Assembly: GCA_017459945.1 (NCBI GenBank)
Contig: JAFUBZ010000019.1
Coordinates: 30,952-94,951, forward strand
Length of the DNA: 64,000 nt
Direction: 5' to 3'
From: Eubacterium sp.
Lineage (GTDB): Bacteria; Bacillota; Clostridia; Lachnospirales; Lachnospiraceae
Part shown: positions 10,589 to 17,535 of the stretch, in pieces
Numbering within the stretch: position 1 is the stretch's first letter
Layout of the letters: each line of letters opens with the position of its first letter
The notes under the pieces: model-generated
Seen by the model: only the letters and a program-made list of their open reading frames with translations
The model's database searches: none
What the model was told of the DNA's origin: nothing
Program-made: the position numbers and the translations under genes

Positions 10589-11878
10589 ATGATGAAACAG
10601 GACTTTTATGAAGCAAAACCGCTTCAAAAGTCTGTCAAGGCCAATGTACAGGTGCCCGGTTCGAAAAGCGTTACGAACCGGGCACTTTTGCTTGCGGCAC
10701 TTGCGGACGGATGGAGCAGGCTGGACGGTGCGCTTGTCAGTGATGATGCACAGCACTTTTTGACATGCCTGAAAGAACTCGGATTTGAGATCCGGACAGA
10801 AAATGAACAGCGTACGGTATCGATCAGAGGATTGGGAGGAACCATTCCCAAAAAGAGCGGCAGGATCTATGTGGGAAGCGCAGGAACAGCCGCAAGGTTT
10901 TTGACGGCGATGCTGGGATTTTCAGAGGGAGCGTATGTCATAGACGCCTCGTCACAGATGAAAAAAAGACCGATGAAACCGCTTTTTGATGCCTTGCGTC
11001 AGATGGGGGCAGGGATCACGTGTCTGGAAGACGCGGATTGTCTGCCGGTCAGGATCAGTGGAAATAATGGAATGGTGCGGGAACAGGAACTGGAGCTTGA
11101 CATCAGCGAAAGCACACAATTTTTAAGTGCGCTTTTGATGACAGCACCGATGCTGAAAGGAACGTTAAGGATCAGGATCACCAGTCAGAAGACGGACGGT
11201 GCATATGTCAGGATCACACGCAGGATGATGGAAGAATTCGGCGTAACTGCTTCAAAGCAGGATGATGTGTATCTGATCCCGGCAGGGGCATCTTATCAGA
11301 GCAGAGATTATGAGATCGAACCGGACGTATCCGGCGCATGTTATTTTTACGCAGCAGCGGCTTTGTGCGGCGGAGAAGTGACGGTTGCACGTGTGCACCT
11401 GGAACTGTCTCAGGGAGATCTGAAGTTCCTTGATGTATTATGTGAAATGGGATGCACCATGGAGGATGCACCGGAAGGGATATGCCTAAAGGGACCCGGA
11501 CGGTTAAAAGGCATCTGCATCAATATGAATGATTTTTCTGACCAGGCATTGACGCTGGCGGCGATCGCACCGTTTGCGGACGGACCGGTAGAGATTACAG
11601 GAATTGCCCATATCAGAGGACAGGAATGTGACAGGATCCATGCGATCACAAGCAATTTGAAGCGTGCAGGCATAGAATGTGAAGAATGGGATGACGGGGT
11701 AAGGATTTTCCCGGGAAAACCAAAGCCCTGTGAGATCGAGACATTTTCAGACCACAGAGTTGCAATGGCATTTGCGCTGATGGGACTTCGCGCAGAAGGC
11801 ATCCGAATTCTTGATCCGGGGTGCTGTGCAAAGACATTTCCTGCATTCTTTCAGGTACTAGACGTTTTCAGAGGTTGA
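10589..11878 (+). CDS. aroA: 3-phosphoshikimate 1-carboxyvinyltransferase (EPSP synthase)
   Basis: A 429-residue EPSP synthase, which joins shikimate-3-phosphate and phosphoenolpyruvate in the chorismate pathway. Recognisable features are VPGSKSVTNRALLLAAL (phosphate and shikimate binding), VGSAGTAARF (the PEP-binding loop, usually GNAGT), KKRPMKPL, and the C-terminal DHRVAMAFALMG. The start is either ATG 10589 or ATG 10592; both have only a weak ribosome-binding site. The gene stands alone among cell-envelope and energy genes rather than in an aro operon. The GSAGTAAR loop has A where many enzymes have M or T. Confidence 0.93.
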   Translation: MMKQDFYEAKPLQKSVKANVQVPGSKSVTNRALLLAALADGWSRLDGALVSDDAQHFLTCLKELGFEIRTENEQRTVSIRGLGGTIPKKSGRIYVGSAGTAARFLTAMLGFSEGAYVIDASSQMKKRPMKPLFDALRQMGAGITCLEDADCLPVRISGNNGMVREQELELDISESTQFLSALLMTAPMLKGTLRIRITSQKTDGAYVRITRRMMEEFGVTASKQDDVYLIPAGASYQSRDYEIEPDVSGACYFYAAAALCGGEVTVARVHLELSQGDLKFLDVLCEMGCTMEDAPEGICLKGPGRLKGICINMNDFSDQALTLAAIAPFADGPVEITGIAHIRGQECDRIHAITSNLKRAGIECEEWDDGVRIFPGKPKPCEIETFSDHRVAMAFALMGLRAEGIRILDPGCCAKTFPAFFQVLDVFRG

Positions 11879-11947
11879 TTTTTCACGCAAAAAGGCGGAT
11901 AATAGGGGTTGTATATTAAGTATTATGTTGTAGGAGGTTTTTTTACA

Positions 11948-12475
11948 ATGGCAACAAGTAAAGCAAAGACAGAAGCAGTGAAAGCAGAAGTCAAAGAAGA
12001 AAAGAAGGTTGCAGCAGCAAAGACAGAAGAGAAAGTAACAGCAAAGGTTGCGGCACCGGCAGCAAATGCTGAAGAGAAAAAGCCGGCAGCAAAGGCTGAG
12101 GAAAAGAAGCCGGCAGCAAAAGCAGAAGAAAAGAAACCGGCCGCAAAAACTGCAGCAAAAAAGACAACAGCGAAAGCTGAGACAAAGAAAACAGAAACCA
12201 AAAAGGCAGCAGCGAAAAAGCCTGCAGCTAAGAAGACAGCAGCAAAGAAACCGGCAGCAAAAAAAGCAGCCGTTAAGAAGCCTGCTTCCAGAATGATCCT
12301 GCAGTTCATGGGCAAAGACGTGAATGTTGAAGATCTGAAGGAGCGCGCACTTGCGCAGTTTGCAGCACTGCAGCCGGATGTTCCGGTAAAAGAGATCGCG
12401 ATGTATCTAAAGCCGGAAGACAGCGCAGCTTATTATGTTATCAATGATGAGCATATGGGCAAGGTCGAGTATTAA
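11948..12475 (+). CDS. Lys/Ala-rich protein with conserved C-terminal domain (DUF6465-like)
   Basis: A 175-residue protein with two parts. Residues 1-~115 are a histone-H1-like low-complexity region of Ala, Lys, Glu and Pro, including three copies of an EEKKPAAKA unit. The last ~60 residues (MILQFMGKDVNVEDLKERALAQ onward, cut here for length) form a compact domain common in Lachnospiraceae proteins of this architecture. The function is unknown; the basic tail suggests nucleic-acid binding, which is inference. The start at ATG 11948 follows a strong AGGAGG (11932-11937); a longer in-frame start at 11909 is less likely. Codon use is A-rich because of the repeats. It is a single-gene unit ended by a terminator. 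Confidence 0.8.
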   Translation: MATSKAKTEAVKAEVKEEKKVAAAKTEEKVTAKVAAPAANAEEKKPAAKAEEKKPAAKAEEKKPAAKTAAKKTTAKAETKKTETKKAAAKKPAAKKTAAKKPAAKKAAVKKPASRMILQFMGKDVNVEDLKERALAQFAALQPDVPVKEIAMYLKPEDSAAYYVINDEHMGKVEY

Positions 12476-12520
12476 TCCTTTTGACAGGATAAAACTAATA
12501 GTTCACATAAAATGCGCAAT

Positions 12521-12561
12521 AAGAGATTGACATTAGTTTGTCAATCTCTTATACTTTTTTT
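12521..12561 (+). terminator. Strong intrinsic terminator before etfB
   Basis: Perfect 12-base arms AAGAGATTGACA (12521-12532) and TGTCAATCTCTT (12539-12550) enclose TTAGTT and are followed by a T7 run. Confidence 0.9.
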
Positions 12562-12569
12562 ATCGTTAG

Positions 12570-12593
12570 TAGTTACTTATATAATAGTAACTA
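12570..12593 (+). promoter_or_regulatory. etfBA promoter -10 region inside an inverted repeat
   Basis: TATAAT (12580-12585) lies between TAGTTAC (12570-12576) and GTAACTA (12587-12593), a perfect 7-base inverted repeat with a 10-base spacer. The position over the -10 element suggests an operator. The -35 would fall in the T-run of the preceding terminator and is weak. No known repressor consensus was recognised. Confidence 0.45.
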
Positions 12594-12633
12594 TGCCCTT
12601 TAGTAAGTAGCATTTGTGCAGGAGGAGAAGTCT

Positions 12634-13437
12634 ATGAACATTTTAGTATGCGTTAAGCAGGTTCCGGATACGACGATCATCAAGATCGATCCGGTGACAA
12701 ATACGCTGGTACGTGATGGCGTACCGAGTATCCTGAATCCGTTTGACAGCTATGCAATGGAAGCTGCAGCAAGAATCAAAGACAATGATCCGGATACAAA
12801 GATCGTTATCGTCAGCATGGGCCCGACACAGGCAGAAGCAGTTGTCCGTGAGTGCCTTGCAGTAGGCGGCGACAGTGGATATCTGGTATCTGACCGTGCA
12901 TTCGGCGGCTCTGATACATTGGCTACCAGTTACATCATTGCTTGCGCGATCAAGAAGATCGAAGAGATCGAAGGCAAATTCGATATGATCTTCTGTGGAA
13001 AACAGGCAATCGACGGTGATACCGCACAGGTAGGCTGCGAGATCGCAGAGCATCTGGATCTGCCGCAGGTAACCTATGGTCTGACCTGTGAAGCAGAAGC
13101 AGATCAGCTGAAGGTTTACAAAGAGATCGACGGCGGTCAGCAGGTAATCGGTGTTAAGTATCCGTGCCTGATCACCTTTACAAAACCGGCATTTGACATG
13201 CGTTATCCGTCAGTTAAGAGCAAACTGGCTGCACGGAAGAAAGAGATCACCACATTAACCGTAGACGCATTCCCGGATATCGACCGTGCATGCATCGGCC
13301 TGAAGGGATCCCCGACACGTGTTAAGAAGACATTCGTACCGCCGGTTAAACAGGGCGGCGTTGTGATCAAAGAAGAAACCGACGCAGAAAGCGCAGTGAA
13401 ACTCGTTTCCCTGCTGGATGAAGCGAATATCATTTAA
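12634..13437 (+). CDS. etfB: Electron transfer flavoprotein subunit beta
   Basis: A 267-residue EtfB, the beta subunit of the flavoprotein that passes electrons between acyl-CoA dehydrogenases and other carriers; clostridial EtfAB may take part in flavin-based electron bifurcation. Visible signatures are the N-terminal MNILVCVKQVPDT, the Rossmann-like core with MGPTQAEAVVRECLA, and FCGKQAIDGDTAQVG, which in the family contacts AMP/FAD. The C-terminus has the usual K-rich arm. ATG 12634 is preceded by GGAGGAG. It is followed by etfA with a 14-base gap. No acyl-CoA dehydrogenase is adjacent, so its partner is encoded elsewhere. Confidence 0.95.
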   Translation: MNILVCVKQVPDTTIIKIDPVTNTLVRDGVPSILNPFDSYAMEAAARIKDNDPDTKIVIVSMGPTQAEAVVRECLAVGGDSGYLVSDRAFGGSDTLATSYIIACAIKKIEEIEGKFDMIFCGKQAIDGDTAQVGCEIAEHLDLPQVTYGLTCEAEADQLKVYKEIDGGQQVIGVKYPCLITFTKPAFDMRYPSVKSKLAARKKEITTLTVDAFPDIDRACIGLKGSPTRVKKTFVPPVKQGGVVIKEETDAESAVKLVSLLDEANII

Positions 13438-13451
13438 AGGAGGGACGAACC

Positions 13452-14459
13452 GTGGAAGTAAAGAGCAAAGATTTATGGGTATTTGTAGAGACAAATGAAG
13501 ATGGTACTGCGAAAAACGTTGGTATCGAGCTCCTGGGACCGGGCCGTGAACTGGCAGACGGACAGGGCGGAAAGCTTTGTGCACTGATCATTGGATGCGG
13601 TGTTGACGCAGCTGTTGCAGATGCAAACGCACATGGCGCTGACATCATTTATGTGATCGATGGCGAAGAATACAAAGACTATACAACAGACGCATATGCA
13701 CTGGCAGTTTGCCATGCACTGGATACATATGGACCGACCACGATGCTGTTTGGTGCTACACCGAACGGACGTGACCTTGGCCCGCGTGTTTCCTGCCGTC
13801 TGAATACAGGTCTGACAGCAGACTGTACAAGACTGAGCATTGATGAGGAATCCGGTAATGTTGCATGGACCCGTCCGGCATTCGGCGGTAACCTGATGGC
13901 AACGATCCTTTGCCCGGATCATCGTCCGCAGCTTGGTACCGTACGTCCTGGCGTATTCAAGAAACCGGAAGAGACCGAAGGAAAAGCTGAGATCATCAAT
14001 ATCGATTTCCATGTAGCAGCAGATCAGATCCGTACACAGATCCTCGAGGTTCTGATGGAAGAAGGCGGAGAGCTGGTTGACCTGGAAGGCGCTGATATCA
14101 TCGTAGCAGGCGGCCGTGGCGTAGGCGGACCGGAAGGTTTTGCTCCGCTGAAAGAGCTTTGTGAAGTTCTGGGTGCTACCCTTGGTGCTTCACGTGCAGC
14201 AGTTGATTCCGGATGGATCACACACAGCCATCAGGTAGGTCAGACAGGTAAGACCGTTGGACCGAAACTGTACATCGCTTGTGGTATCTCCGGTGCGATC
14301 CAGCATGCAGCTGGTATCGGCGGATCCGATTGCATCATCGCGATCAACAAAGATCCGGAAGCAAACATCTTCCAGATTGCTGACTATGGTATCGTTGGCG
14401 ACCTGTTTGAGGTTGTTCCGAAGCTGACAGAAGAGATTAAGAAACTCAAAGGCCTGTAA
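13452..14459 (+). CDS. etfA: Electron transfer flavoprotein subunit alpha
   Basis: A 335-residue EtfA. The N-terminal half is Rossmann-like; the C-terminal FAD domain is complete, with GGRGVGGPEGF, GASRAAVDSGW, QVGQTGKTVGPKLYIACG and the INKDPEANIFQIADYGIVGD end region. The start is GTG 13452 behind AAAGGAGGG at 13437-13445. The gene has no N-terminal ferredoxin domain, unlike some bifurcating EtfA proteins. Only one base separates its stop from the end of the convergent gshA gene, and its likely terminator lies inside gshA. Confidence 0.95.
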   Translation: MEVKSKDLWVFVETNEDGTAKNVGIELLGPGRELADGQGGKLCALIIGCGVDAAVADANAHGADIIYVIDGEEYKDYTTDAYALAVCHALDTYGPTTMLFGATPNGRDLGPRVSCRLNTGLTADCTRLSIDEESGNVAWTRPAFGGNLMATILCPDHRPQLGTVRPGVFKKPEETEGKAEIINIDFHVAADQIRTQILEVLMEEGGELVDLEGADIIVAGGRGVGGPEGFAPLKELCEVLGATLGASRAAVDSGWITHSHQVGQTGKTVGPKLYIACGISGAIQHAAGIGGSDCIIAINKDPEANIFQIADYGIVGDLFEVVPKLTEEIKKLKGL

Positions 14460-14460
14460 A

Positions 14461-15792
14461 TCATACAGACCTGCAGGCATGTTCTGCACTACAATTCAGG
14501 GCTTCTTCTTGCCTTTGACGGGCAAGGAGGAGTCCTTTTTTTACGAACCCGTCCTGGTAGAGCCGGCGTACTTTCCAGGCATACCGGTTGTGCGGGTTTG
14601 TAAATTTGTCCGCCTGAAAATCCAAAATGTCCTGAACATGCGGATCAGCATTGCGGAAGAAATCCTTCATGGTTGCGATCACTGCCAGCGCAGCATCGGC
14701 AACAGGATAGGCGTCACCGTACATATCACCGTTTTGCAGAAGAATGCGCACGGTCTTAAGGTCATAATGCGCTGCGATCTTAAAATTATGCGCAGCCTGC
14801 ACTTGTGCACTGGGTGACAGATGACGATGGGGCGTGGAGATCAGCCAGATCAGAAGATACTGCGCAAACTCGACATCTCTGACATCCAGACCAACCGGAA
14901 TCAGAGGATTCAGATCAAACATGCGCAGTTCGATATGGCTGACACCGTTTTCCAGAAGTCCTTCCATACTGTAAGCGCCTCTGCACTTTAAGCGGATCGG
15001 ATAATAAAGCTCGGAAGGAGAGGCCAGGAAGCCTTCGTTTACATAACGTTGAATGCTGCCGACATAGGACTCGATGCTTGTGTAATCCAGAATCGGTGCA
15101 AAGAAATTCCAGTAGCCAAACTCTGAGCTTCGAAGGGATGCCATCCCGTTAAAGAAGGTGTCTTCTCCGAGAATTCCCTTTTCGACATAGGAGCTGTCCA
15201 TAATGGGACTGGCTGCCGTGGCTGCCGTCAGGATCCAGCCGTAGGAAGCAGCGCGCTCCGCAAGGGTTAAATAGAACCGGTTTTTATAATCTGAAAAATC
15301 CCGATGCTGGTCTTTTTCACAAAGCGCATAGTCGCGCTTTAACATCTCGTCATCAAATGAAAAGTTCACATGAATGCCGGAGAATGTCATAATGTATCTT
15401 CCGTACCGGTTTGCCAGATAGTCACGATAGACGGTTTTGGAAGCCTGATCACCCGAAAAACGCGCAACAGGAATGTCTTTTTCGCTGCGGATATAAGGCG
15501 GATTGGAAAACGGCCATAGATACTCCCGCGGAGACATTTCGAAAAGCTTTTTCTGAATCTTTAAATAGTGACAGGACAGTTCGTTGATCGCTTCCTGTGC
15601 ACTGTGGCAGACAGAAGTGTTGATCTCCGTCTGGTTTTCTGAGAAGTCCCGCACGATATGTTCATCGTCAGGAAACGGATGATCGGTTTGGGAAAGAAGA
15701 CCGTTTTCATCAACGCGCAGACTTTCTTTTTCCAGACCGAAGCCACCTGAAAAAAGAAGAGGCCGGATATCAGGATGATCATAATGCAGCAT
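14461..15792 (-). CDS. gshA: Glutamate--cysteine ligase (gamma-glutamylcysteine synthetase)
   Basis: A 443-residue ATP-dependent ligase that forms gamma-glutamylcysteine. It matches the GshA-type domain found at the N-terminus of bifunctional GshAB/GshF: GFGLEKESLRV near the start, FSENQTEI, FSGIHVNFSF and ELRMFDLNPL. The ATP-grasp glutathione-synthetase half of GshF is absent, so the product would be gamma-glutamylcysteine unless a separate synthetase exists. The minus-strand start at 15792 follows an AAAGGAG site. The promoter lies about 60 bases upstream. The 3' coding part doubles as the terminator hairpin of the convergent etfBA operon. Confidence 0.88.
   Translation of the reverse strand: MLHYDHPDIRPLLFSGGFGLEKESLRVDENGLLSQTDHPFPDDEHIVRDFSENQTEINTSVCHSAQEAINELSCHYLKIQKKLFEMSPREYLWPFSNPPYIRSEKDIPVARFSGDQASKTVYRDYLANRYGRYIMTFSGIHVNFSFDDEMLKRDYALCEKDQHRDFSDYKNRFYLTLAERAASYGWILTAATAASPIMDSSYVEKGILGEDTFFNGMASLRSSEFGYWNFFAPILDYTSIESYVGSIQRYVNEGFLASPSELYYPIRLKCRGAYSMEGLLENGVSHIELRMFDLNPLIPVGLDVRDVEFAQYLLIWLISTPHRHLSPSAQVQAAHNFKIAAHYDLKTVRILLQNGDMYGDAYPVADAALAVIATMKDFFRNADPHVQDILDFQADKFTNPHNRYAWKVRRLYQDGFVKKGLLLARQRQEEALNCSAEHACRSV
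14499..14542 (+). terminator. etfBA terminator embedded in the convergent gshA coding region
   Basis: GGGCTTCTTCTTGCC (14499-14513) pairs with GGCAAGGAGGAGTCC (14521-14535) through Watson-Crick and G-U pairs, followed by a T7-8 run on the plus strand. It lies 40 bases beyond the etfA stop, inside the last codons of gshA on the other strand. Confidence 0.7.
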
Positions 15793-15848
15793 AAAAGTCT
15801 CCTTTCTGATATGTGAAGTCTTTTCTCGACAAAACCTAGTATATTACT

Positions 15849-15877
15849 ATTATATAGGAAAATGCACAGAACGCAAA
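15849..15877 (-). promoter_or_regulatory. gshA promoter
   Basis: Reading the minus strand, TATAAT (complement of 15849-15854) is preceded 17 bases upstream by a weak TTTGCG -35. Confidence 0.45.
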
Positions 15878-15925
15878 TTGTTATAAAAAATCAAAAAAAG
15901 TCTGGACTTCTGCTAAAAGTTATGC

Positions 15926-16040
15926 TAATATAACTTGTGTAAAGAGAAACTAACTAGCCAATCATAGTTTCCTTTGGTTTAAAACATACTACATTGATGA
16001 AGCAGTTATGCAGTCCGTCGACGGGCTGCATAGTTGTTTT
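15926..16040 (+). ncRNA. Possible short RNA or leader upstream of proC
   Basis: An extended -10 (TGC followed by TAATAT, 15926-15931) is followed by two hairpins: GAAACTA/TAGTTTC (15946-15952 and 15965-15971) and a long stem with nearly 18-base arms centred on GTCGAC (16002-16037), then TTTTCTGAGATTCTTTTT. This could be a ~100-nt RNA ending in a terminator, or a leader attenuating proC. Neither fold was recognised as a known riboswitch. The gene-free stretch 15793-16117 otherwise holds only the gshA promoter. Confidence 0.3.
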
Positions 16041-16117
16041 CTGAGATTCTTTTTGATAAGATAGCAAAAGATGAATTGATTGTTTGCATATCGAAAAAGA
16101 TGAGGAGTGAAGTTTTT

Positions 16118-16933
16118 ATGTATAAAATTGGTTTTATCGGCGCCGGAAATATGGGTGGGGCACTGATCGTGGCTGCCTGCAATTCCATTGGCGCTGAAAA
16201 TGTAGTGATCAATGATTATCTTCCGGAAAAGGCCAATGAACTGGCACAGGAGCTGGGATGTCATGTTGCGGCTTCAAACGAGGAACTTGCGCGGAGCGCA
16301 GAGTACATTGTGCTTGCGGTAAAGCCGAATGTGATCCGCCTTGTGGCAGGCAAGATTGCACCGGTCTTAGACGAAGAGGCAAAGAACGGAAAGACACATA
16401 TTGTGGTAACCATTGCTGCAGGCGTGAAAGTGGAGGCAATCCGGGAGTGCATCGGTGATGATACGACCGTGCTTCGGATCATGCCGAACACACCGGCGAT
16501 GGTCGGAAAAGGAATGATCCTGTTAACAGGTCCTTCCGATATTCCGGAAGAGCTGTTTACAAGGCTTGAGAAGATGCTTGCGGCAGCGGGTGATTTTGAA
16601 CGGGTGAGTGAAGGCATGATCGATTCTCTGACGAGCGTCACAAGCTGTGCGCCGGCATATATCTATATGCTGATCGAAGCAATGGCGGACGGCGCGGTCC
16701 AGACAGGAATTCCGCGGGATATGGCACAGCGGCTTGCCGCAAAAACAGTGCTCGGCTCGGCTGCGATGGTGACAGAGACCGGAAAGCATCCGGGAGAATT
16801 AAAAGACGCGGTATGCTCGCCGGGCGGCTCAACGATCGTCGGCGTCACAGCGCTTGAGGAATGCGGTTTCCGAAATGCAGTGATCCAGGCGATCATAAGG
16901 TCGGCTGAGAAAAATAAGGATCTGGGGAAATAA
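16118..16933 (+). CDS. proC: Pyrroline-5-carboxylate reductase
   Basis: A 271-residue enzyme that reduces pyrroline-5-carboxylate to proline with NAD(P)H. The N-terminal Rossmann motif is IGFIGAGNMGGAL; the dimerisation domain shows the family signature region with SCAPAYIYMLIEAMADGAVQ-like sequence (residues ~178-197) and the HPGELKD...SPGGST block. ATG 16118 has GAGGAG at 16102-16107. Length is typical. The next gene on the other side of a gene-free region is a sodium:proline-type symporter, which suggests a local proline theme. Confidence 0.94.
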   Translation: MYKIGFIGAGNMGGALIVAACNSIGAENVVINDYLPEKANELAQELGCHVAASNEELARSAEYIVLAVKPNVIRLVAGKIAPVLDEEAKNGKTHIVVTIAAGVKVEAIRECIGDDTTVLRIMPNTPAMVGKGMILLTGPSDIPEELFTRLEKMLAAAGDFERVSEGMIDSLTSVTSCAPAYIYMLIEAMADGAVQTGIPRDMAQRLAAKTVLGSAAMVTETGKHPGELKDAVCSPGGSTIVGVTALEECGFRNAVIQAIIRSAEKNKDLGK

Positions 16934-16942
16934 ACGATTGAT

Positions 16943-16974
16943 AAGAAGTCTGGCTTTGGCCAGGCTTCTTTTTT
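16943..16974 (+). terminator. proC terminator
   Basis: AAGAAGTCTGGC (16943-16954) and GCCAGGCTTCTT (16959-16970) form a strong hairpin with one G-U pair and a T6 run. Confidence 0.88.
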
Positions 16975-16984
16975 ACCCAAAGGC

Positions 16985-17480
16985 CAGCAATTATGTATTC
17001 TTTTTGGCGCATACTTACCAAGTGCCCTATTCTACAAAGTTTGTTTTCAAGTCTCCATCGCAGGGGATTTCTGATAAGCTATCGGCATCCTCTAAAGGGT
17101 ACCGCTTTATTCGACGAGTTCTTTGATAACAACTCGTCTCATCACGCTTCAGAATTTGTGGCGGATCACAAATTCTGCCCCTTTTCCGGATTTGATACCT
17201 TATCGAAATACCAACTGCTCGTCGCAAAAGAAAAGCAAACTTTGCAGAATTATGCCACTTGCCAAAGCCTATGCCACAACAGATTGCTGTATCATCGCTT
17301 TTTCTGTAGAGAGAGCATTAGTATTTCTGCAAGATTACAAGGTTTCTGAGGGGGCAATATTTATAATCCGCTATAAATATTGGGCGAATAGGAGTGGCGT
17401 TTTTATCAAAAAACGGCAGCGACTATGAGACGTACCCCTCAGAAATCGCAGGAAGCTTGTTTGGAAATACTTTGCGATCG
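16985..17480. ncRNA. Candidate large structured RNA with complementary (kissing) hairpin loops
   Basis: This 500-base gene-free stretch contains many inverted repeats. An 11-bp hairpin (17150-17177) has loop GCGGAT; another 11-bp hairpin (17355-17382) has loop ATCCGC, its exact reverse complement. TTTCTGAGGGG (17343-17353) pairs with CCCCTCAGAAA (17435-17445), enclosing the second hairpin and a CGTTTTT/AAAAACG hairpin (17398-17415). Further helices are GACGAGTT/AACTCGTC (17113-17138), AGGGGAT/ATCCTCT (17062-17093) and TTGCAGAA/TTCTGCAA (17242-17332). Overlapping open frames look non-coding. The strand is uncertain, no clear promoter is visible, and I do not recognise the class. Confidence 0.5.
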
Positions 17481-17485
17481 GCAAG

Positions 17486-17517
17486 GAAAAAGGACCCGGC
17501 ATTGTCGGATCCTTTTG
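17486..17517 (-). terminator. Terminator of the putP-type gene, possibly bidirectional
   Basis: AAAAAGGACCCGG and CGGATCCTTTT pair around ATTGT-containing loop bases; the T-run is five on the minus strand and four on the plus strand. It lies 20-50 bases beyond the symporter stop and could also end a plus-strand RNA from the structured region. Confidence 0.65.
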
Positions 17518-17535
17518 CGTAAAATCTCAATATTT

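Noticed and set aside
11923..12315. Minus-strand frame of 130 codons rich in Ala and Phe
   Set aside because: It is the antisense of the Lys/Ala repeat of the plus-strand gene, which has a strong ribosome-binding site.
16993..17428. Plus-strand open frames of 101-118 codons in the gap after proC
   Set aside because: They lack ribosome-binding sites and a protein-like composition, and cross many inverted repeats; the stretch fits a structured RNA better.
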